A stretch of 64,000 nucleotides of DNA from NCBI RefSeq assembly GCF_008807415.1, contig NZ_CP043626.1, forward strand, positions 5,556,501-5,620,500. The letters run 5' to 3'. The notes beneath the pieces were generated by a model that saw only the letters and a list, made by a program, of their open reading frames with translations, was not told where the DNA came from and searched no databases. Position numbers and translations under genes: made by a program. This stretch comes from Pseudomonas denitrificans (nom. rej.). GTDB lineage: Bacteria; Pseudomonadota; Gammaproteobacteria; Pseudomonadales; Pseudomonadaceae. Shown one piece after another: positions 59,361 to 64,000 of this stretch; position 1 is the stretch's first letter, and every line of letters starts with the position of its first letter.

Positions 59361-60098
59361 ATGAATACGCTCTTGCCGGAGCAGCCCCTGCAACGCTTCC
59401 CGCGCAATCTGCGTGGCCGCGATTTCGTGGTGGGGGATGTGCACGGCCATTTCGAACTGCTGCAGCGCCTGCTCGACCAGGTCGGATTCGATCCGGCCGC
59501 CGACCGCCTGTTCGCCGCCGGCGACCTGGTGGATCGCGGGCCCTATTCGCCGCAGGTGCTCGACTGGCTGGCCAAGCCCTGGTTCGCCTCGGTGCGCGGC
59601 AATCACGAGCAACTGGTGATCGACGTGGTCCTTGCCGGCGATGACCGCGACCTGCACTTCCGCAATGGCGGCACCTGGCTCTACAAGCTCACGCCGGTGA
59701 CCCGCGAGCGCATTGCCCGGCGCCTGCAGCAATTGCCGCTGGTGATCGAAGTCGAACTGGGGGAAGGTCGTCGCGTCGGCATCGTGCATGCCGAGGCGCC
59801 GGTCTCACCGGCCTTCCCCGACTGGGACTGCGGCGTCGCCGCGCTGGCCGGCGAGCTGGGTGAAACCGCCCGGCGCAACGCCGTCGGCCTCGCGATGTGG
59901 GCACGCACGCGGATCGAGAAGGAAGACGCCACGGTCATTGCCGGGCTGGAGCGCCTGTACGTCGGCCACACCGCGCAGAACGCCGTACGCCCACTGGGCA
60001 ACACCCACTACATCGACACGGGCAGCGGCTACTCAGACGGCTGCCTGAGCCTCGTCGACATGCACAGCGGCAAGGTGGAAACGGCGGCCGCGCGCTGA
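59361..60098 (+). CDS. PP2A-like serine/threonine protein phosphatase (PrpA/lambda type)
   Basis: A metallophosphatase of 245 residues. The three metal-binding signatures are intact: GDVHGHF (25-31), GDLVDRG (54-60) and GNHEQ (80-84), with later GIVHAE and YVGHTAQ histidines. The ATG at 59361 was preferred over a TTG 21 bases upstream. Bacterial relatives (PrpA/PphA, lambda phosphatase) act on phosphoproteins or diadenosine polyphosphates. It is monocistronic and converges on the CBS-domain gene. Confidence 0.9.
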   Translation: MNTLLPEQPLQRFPRNLRGRDFVVGDVHGHFELLQRLLDQVGFDPAADRLFAAGDLVDRGPYSPQVLDWLAKPWFASVRGNHEQLVIDVVLAGDDRDLHFRNGGTWLYKLTPVTRERIARRLQQLPLVIEVELGEGRRVGIVHAEAPVSPAFPDWDCGVAALAGELGETARRNAVGLAMWARTRIEKEDATVIAGLERLYVGHTAQNAVRPLGNTHYIDTGSGYSDGCLSLVDMHSGKVETAAAR

Positions 60099-60114
60099 GC
60101 GACCGCCGGGGCGA

Positions 60115-60549
60115 TCACTCGCCGCGGATGTACTGTTCCAGTTGCTGGATCAGCTCGGCCTGTTCGGCGATGGCGGCCTTCACCAGGTCGCCGATGGACA
60201 GCAGCCCAAGCAGCTCGCCGTTCTCCACCACCGGCAGGTGGCGCAGGTGGCGCTCGGTCATGATGCCCATGCACTTGTCGACGTTCAGGTGGGTGTCCAC
60301 GGTGATTACCGGTGCGGTCATCACCGCGCTGATCGGCGTGTCTTCCGAGTTGCGCCCCTTGAGCGCCAGGCGCCGGGCGTAGTCGCGCTCACTGAAGAAG
60401 CCGACCAGCTGGTTGGCCTCCACCACCGGCAGGCCGCCGAGGTTCTTCTCCGCCATCAGGCGCAGTGCATCGATCACCAGCGCATCCGGGGCGATGGTGT
60501 AAACCTGCTGGTCCGCCTTGGCGTTCAACAGCTGAGCCACAGTCTTCAT
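60115..60549 (-). CDS. Twin CBS-domain protein
   Basis: The 144 residues are just two CBS domains (about 8-65 and 75-135) with GGLPVVEANQLVGFFSERDYARRLAL and LRHLPVVENGELLGLLSIGDLVK. Such proteins bind adenine nucleotides or SAM and regulate partners. No partner domain is fused. The target is unknown. Confidence 0.9.
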   Translation of the reverse strand: MKTVAQLLNAKADQQVYTIAPDALVIDALRLMAEKNLGGLPVVEANQLVGFFSERDYARRLALKGRNSEDTPISAVMTAPVITVDTHLNVDKCMGIMTERHLRHLPVVENGELLGLLSIGDLVKAAIAEQAELIQQLEQYIRGE

Positions 60550-60725
60550 TCCTACCCCCTGTTCGTCGTCGCACGGCGCGATGCCCGTGGTCCATAGAGA
60601 ATCGTGGACGAATCGCGATCCGGCAAGGCCGGAAAGCGCCGTCCGCCGTCACGGGAGCGTCATCCTCCCGCGGGGCGACTTATACTGTGATTCCCTTCCC
60701 TGTTTCCCCCCACGAAAGACCGGCC

Positions 60726-60911
60726 ATGACTGACGAAGACCTCGACCTCCACGAGCCCGAACACGACCACCTGCTGGACCTCGACGACGACCTCGACGGC
60801 CTGCTGGAGGAGGACGCGGCGTTCTTCGAGGACTCGCCCGGCGATCATGAGGAGGATGACGAGGAAGTGGAGGAATACCAGCCGGGCCTCGACGATGAAG
60901 AGGATTGGTAG
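60726..60911 (+). CDS. Very acidic 61-residue protein
   Basis: Starts ATG 60726. More than half of the residues are Asp or Glu (for example LDLDDDLDGLLEEDAAFFED and EEDDEEVEEYQPGLDDEEDW), and there is one Trp at the end. I recognise no family. A TATACT hexamer at about 60679-60684, 40 bases upstream, is a good -10 candidate. It may be a nucleic-acid-mimicking or metal-binding small protein; function unknown. Confidence 0.7.
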   Translation: MTDEDLDLHEPEHDHLLDLDDDLDGLLEEDAAFFEDSPGDHEEDDEEVEEYQPGLDDEEDW

Positions 60912-60988
60912 CGGGCTGACCTTCGGACGATATCCGGGCGTCATGATTGGCTGGCAGAATGCTGGCCAGACAATAAAGAGAAAGCACC

Positions 60989-61714
60989 ATGCGCAACGTC
61001 ACGCTCGCCCTGGCCGTTTCCCTGCTCTGTGGATGTTCCTCGGACGTCCGCCGGGATGACCGCACCGCGCCCATTTCCCTCTACCGCGACACCCGCCACG
61101 TGATGGTGGTGAACTTCCAGCCCGACGCCACGGTGGCGGCCAACCCGCGCTGGGGCGCGCTGAAGGCCAGCTGGCGCGAAGCGCTGCGCGACGAGGCGGG
61201 ATCGGCCGATTACCAGCTCACCGAGCAGGACGGCGAACCGAGGGCCACCGATACCCTGTCCACCCTGGTGGTGATCGAGGTCGGCGCCGGCCACAACGCC
61301 AACAACCGTCCCGGCAGTGGCGACGAGGAGTGGATCACCTCCACCGTGCGCTACCACGACGGCCTGACCGGCCAGCTGCTCGCTTCGCGCCGCTATGAAA
61401 GCGAAGCCGACGGCGACCTGTTCACCTCGATGGGCTCCTCCGAAGTCAGTGCGGTGTCCGAACAGATAGTCGACGAGATCACCAGCGCCCTGCTGGTTGC
61501 GCGACCGTCCCGCAGCCTGCCGGCGCCACTGCCTGCCACCACGCCAGCGCAGCCGCCCGAGGCGGTGCCACCACCGGTCTCGCCTACCGCGGCGGAAACC
61601 GTCGCCCACGTCTCCCGCCCACTGAGTCAGGAGCAGCAGCTGATGGAGCTGCAACGGCGCAACCTGCCGTACGAGGAATACCGCGACGAGTACCGGCGGA
61701 TCATGGGGCACTGA
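60989..61714 (+). CDS. Lipoprotein of unknown function (DUF4410-like)
   Basis: The 241 residues start with a lipoprotein signal (MRNVTLALAVSLLCGC, lipidated Cys16). The mature part has a beta-rich domain (~40-165: HVMVVNFQPDATVAANPRWGAL, TLVVIEVGAGHNANNRPGSG, TVRYHDGLTGQLLASRRYES), a Pro-rich linker (~170-205) and a charged helix at the end (QEQQLMELQRRNLPYEEYRDEYRR). I recognise a likeness to DUF4410 proteins but not a function. The short acidic gene upstream may share its transcript. Confidence 0.7.
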   Translation: MRNVTLALAVSLLCGCSSDVRRDDRTAPISLYRDTRHVMVVNFQPDATVAANPRWGALKASWREALRDEAGSADYQLTEQDGEPRATDTLSTLVVIEVGAGHNANNRPGSGDEEWITSTVRYHDGLTGQLLASRRYESEADGDLFTSMGSSEVSAVSEQIVDEITSALLVARPSRSLPAPLPATTPAQPPEAVPPPVSPTAAETVAHVSRPLSQEQQLMELQRRNLPYEEYRDEYRRIMGH

Positions 61715-61781
61715 AGCGCCCGGTCGGATAGCGAAAGACCCGCTCGAGGGCGGGCCTATGCCAGACGGGGCCGCCCAGGCG

Positions 61782-62216
61782 TCAGAGGTCGAGCAGGTTG
61801 CTGTTCATCCGGTAGAGAATCGACATGAAGCTCAGCAGTTCCTGCTCGGGAATGTTGCGGCAAACCTGCTGCCAGGCGAGGTTGATGTCGCCGTTGATCT
61901 TGTCGTTGATCAGCTTGCCCTGCCGCGTCAGTGACAGGTAGATCTGCCGCAGGTCCGGGCCGGTCCTCTTCTGGATGACGATGAGGCCGCTCTGCTCCAG
62001 GCGTGCCAGTGAGCGCGTCAGGTTCTGGTGGGGCATGCCCAGCTGGTTCGCCAGGTCGTTCTTGGTGGCGAACCCATCTTCGCGAAGATTATCGAGAATG
62101 AGGCGATCAACGAAGGTGATGCCGACGCTGTTGATGATCGGCTCAAGATACTTCTGCCAGAGTGCATGGTTGGTTCTCAGTAACTCGGTGAGTTGAGTGA
62201 GTTCTCTTTCCTTCAT
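61782..62216 (-). CDS. MarR-family transcriptional regulator
   Basis: The 144 residues form a winged-helix repressor: ATKNDLANQLGMPHQNLTRSLARLEQSGLIVIQKRTGPDLRQIYLSLTRQGK is a textbook MarR DNA-binding core. It is third of a leftward group after the amidohydrolase and the MarC-type gene, separated from marC by 34 bases, and probably controls that operon. The ligand is unknown. Confidence 0.9.
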   Translation of the reverse strand: MKERELTQLTELLRTNHALWQKYLEPIINSVGITFVDRLILDNLREDGFATKNDLANQLGMPHQNLTRSLARLEQSGLIVIQKRTGPDLRQIYLSLTRQGKLINDKINGDINLAWQQVCRNIPEQELLSFMSILYRMNSNLLDL

Positions 62217-62250
62217 GCAGGTTCTCTTGATGCAGACTCTCTTGGCGCCG

Positions 62251-62835
62251 CTATTTGCCGATCATGGTTTGCACGCCGGTGATGAAGAGCGTTGCGCCGA
62301 TGCAGGCCAGGACCAGGTAGGAAATCTGCTTGATCGCGCTCATGGCTTGTTCGCCCAGCCACTTCGATACCGGGACGCTGAAGTGGAACAAGCTACCCAG
62401 CACCGCTGTGACGGTCAAGGCAGCCAGGCTGACCGAGATAGGGCTGGCGGTCTCGCCGGTAAGCCTGATGACCACCGAGATGGCGGCCGGCCCGGCGATG
62501 ACGGGAATGCACAGCGGCACGACGGCGATATTGCTGCTCGGGCGCCGTGCGCTGTCCGATGGATCGTTGAGCCCCTGCAGGCAGGAGATCAGTAGCGATA
62601 GCCCGCCCGCAACCTGCAGTGAGGCGAGGGTGATCCCGAGCAGACGAAACAGCTCCATACCGAACCAGATGCAGATCAGCAGTGTAATGGCGACTGCCAG
62701 CGTGGTTTTCTTTCCCGTACGGCTTATATCGTCAGCGGGCATGCCCTGCGTGTAGGACGTGAAGATGGAAAACATCGTCAACGGATTGATGATGATGGCA
62801 ATGCCACTCAGGCTCACCAGGTAGTTACGAAACAT
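62251..62835 (-). CDS. MarC-family (UPF0056) inner-membrane protein
   Basis: The 194 residues have six membrane helices, with the family opening (INPLTMFSIFTSYTQGMP) and VVPLCIPVIAGPAAISVVIRL. MarC proteins have no proven transport function. It lies 37 bases after the amidohydrolase stop on the same strand. Confidence 0.88.
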   Translation of the reverse strand: MFRNYLVSLSGIAIIINPLTMFSIFTSYTQGMPADDISRTGKKTTLAVAITLLICIWFGMELFRLLGITLASLQVAGGLSLLISCLQGLNDPSDSARRPSSNIAVVPLCIPVIAGPAAISVVIRLTGETASPISVSLAALTVTAVLGSLFHFSVPVSKWLGEQAMSAIKQISYLVLACIGATLFITGVQTMIGK

Positions 62836-62872
62836 GGCGGGGGCTCGCTATCGAGGCGGATTGAGCTGCCGG

Positions 62873-64000
62873 TCAGTGCAACTGGTTCTTCAGGATTTCG
62901 CCGTTCTTGATGACCATCTGCACATGAGTGCCTGCGGCATCGAAGACGGAGAGATCCTGCAGCGGGTCCTGGTCCAGTACGATCAGGTCCGCCAGGGCGC
63001 CCGGTGCGACCACGCCGAGCTGGTCCTGCAGATTGAGCAGTTCGGCGTTCACCCGCGTCGCCGATTGCAGGACGTCGAAGGGGGTATCGACCTGGCTCCG
63101 GAGTTTGAATTCATCGGTCTGGCAGTTGTGGAACTCGCCCAGCAGGTCGGTGCCCAGGCCGATCTTCACGCCGTAGCGACGAGCCACGCGCACGGACTCC
63201 AGCGCCTGGCTCTGCACGTCTTTCAGCTTGATCAGCACCGAGTCGGGGATGCCCGCCGCCGGGTTGCCAGCGTTCAGGATGAAAGCGTTGTAGATCGACA
63301 GCGTCGGCACCAGAAACGCGTCGTGCTCGTGCATGACCTGGGCAGCCTCGGCATTGAGCAGATTGCCGTGTTCGATGGAGCGGACCCCGCAGCGCACGCA
63401 GCGGATGATGGCGGCCGGTGAGTAGGCATGGGCCATGACGTAGCTGTTGTAGCGCTCGGCCTCGTCGACGATCACCGATAGTTCGGCTTCGGAATACTGC
63501 AGGTTCTCGATCCGATCATTCGGTGAGGCGATGCCGCCGCCAGCCATGACCTTGATCTGCGAGGCGCCCATGCGGAACTGCTCGCGCACGGCCTTGCGCA
63601 CGGCACTGAGGCCGTCGGCGATGACCGAGATGGTGGAACCAGTACGCAGACTGCAGGCACAGGTGATCATCGGGCTGGACGGATGGCGGAAGTCGCCGTG
63701 CCCGCCGGTCTGGCTCAGGGCCCGACAACTCATGAACAGTCGCGGCCCGCGAATCACCTGGTCTTCGATGGCGCGCTTGATGCCCGCGTCAGCGCCCCCG
63801 GCGTCGCGCACGGAGGTGAAGCCGCGATCGAGCATGCTGGCGAGGAAGCTGAAACTGCGTGCATAGATGTAGCCAGGTAATTCGGTCTCCTGGTTCAGGT
63901 CCACCTGGCTGGCGGTGATATGGACATGGGCGTCGATCAGTCCGGGCATCAGGAACTTGCCCTTCAGGTCGATGGTGAGGGTGTCCTGAGGGGCGGGTTG
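62873..64000 (-). CDS. Amidohydrolase-family enzyme, 5' end beyond the window
   Basis: A metal-dependent hydrolase. The frame is open to the window edge; 375 codons are visible. The first metal motif HVH follows LMPGLIDAHVH. SQIKVMAGGG supplies the metal-bridging lysine, VMAHAYS and SIEHGNLL give the two further histidines, and GLGTDLLGE has the catalytic Asp. The C-terminal strand ends TPFDVLQSATRVNAELL and PGALADLIVLDQDPL. The type is that of prolidase/imidazolonepropionase-like amidohydrolases; the substrate is unknown. It probably starts an operon with the marC-like and marR genes. Confidence 0.88.
   Translation of the reverse strand, partial: QPAPQDTLTIDLKGKFLMPGLIDAHVHITASQVDLNQETELPGYIYARSFSFLASMLDRGFTSVRDAGGADAGIKRAIEDQVIRGPRLFMSCRALSQTGGHGDFRHPSSPMITCACSLRTGSTISVIADGLSAVRKAVREQFRMGASQIKVMAGGGIASPNDRIENLQYSEAELSVIVDEAERYNSYVMAHAYSPAAIIRCVRCGVRSIEHGNLLNAEAAQVMHEHDAFLVPTLSIYNAFILNAGNPAAGIPDSVLIKLKDVQSQALESVRVARRYGVKIGLGTDLLGEFHNCQTDEFKLRSQVDTPFDVLQSATRVNAELLNLQDQLGVVAPGALADLIVLDQDPLQDLSVFDAAGTHVQMVIKNGEILKNQLH

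Overview
The window is high-GC DNA from a gammaproteobacterium, almost certainly a Pseudomonas. The evidence is the codon use, the GAGCGGGC-type REP elements, an ynbABCD-like lipid operon, SsuD/SsuB-type sulfur genes and the general gene style. I see no tRNA, rRNA, CRISPR array or insertion sequence with a transposase.

Positions 207-43709 hold an almost complete flagellar system of the lateral (LafK / Flag-2) type. A PilZ protein gene (207-569) precedes it. The export gate and switch genes fliM-fliN-fliP-fliQ-fliR-flhB-flhA run leftwards (7124-780). Rightwards come a sigma-54 activator (LafK-like), fliE-F-G-H-I-J, flgM-flgN, then fliD-S-T-K-L, sigma-28, motA and motB (7517-22125). A ToxR-like membrane regulator with a small membrane partner (23446-22132) and one flagellin (24578-23739) run back. 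An unrelated six-gene phospholipid-type operon (ynbA, ynbC, ynbD, small membrane protein, plsC-like, ynbB/cdsA; 24885-30683) and an ATP-grasp gene split the flagellar locus. Then come flgA (left) and flgB-flgL plus lafW (right, 32873-43709). fliO and all chemotaxis genes are missing, as expected for a second system borrowing them from a primary one. Two genes, flgH and the ToxR-partner, each lack one base in a short homopolymer run.

Three putative promoters upstream of flgM, fliD and the flagellin share TTAA, 16 bases, then GTCGCCYT. They look like the late-gene promoter of this system, and the -10 differs from the usual sigma-28 GCCGATAA. A -24/-12 (sigma-54) element precedes flgB. The proposed hierarchy is LafK/sigma-54 for middle genes, then the cluster's own sigma-28 with FlgM.

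Positions 43710-47088 hold dispersed repeats, an mdtJI-type small multidrug resistance pair and a SulP anion transporter whose 3' end takes part in a tandem duplication.

Positions 47089-58995 look like an organosulfur scavenging locus: ABC ATPase, two permeases, an MFS transporter, two paralogous cytoplasmic DszB-like proteins, an SsuD-like flavin monooxygenase, a divergent class II aldolase-like gene, an orphan HicB-like protein, a sulfonate-type periplasmic binding protein and a TonB receptor. One DszB paralog keeps the Cys/His/Arg catalytic set; the other has Ser for Cys. All three main promoter regions carry -24/-12 elements, suggesting RpoN-dependent (SfnR-like) sulfur-starvation control. 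This two-step monooxygenase plus desulfinase set is the best candidate for an undescribed pathway.

Positions 59361-64000 are housekeeping or accessory genes: a PP2A-like phosphatase, a CBS-domain protein, a very acidic small protein, a lipoprotein, a MarR regulator, a MarC-family membrane protein and a truncated amidohydrolase.
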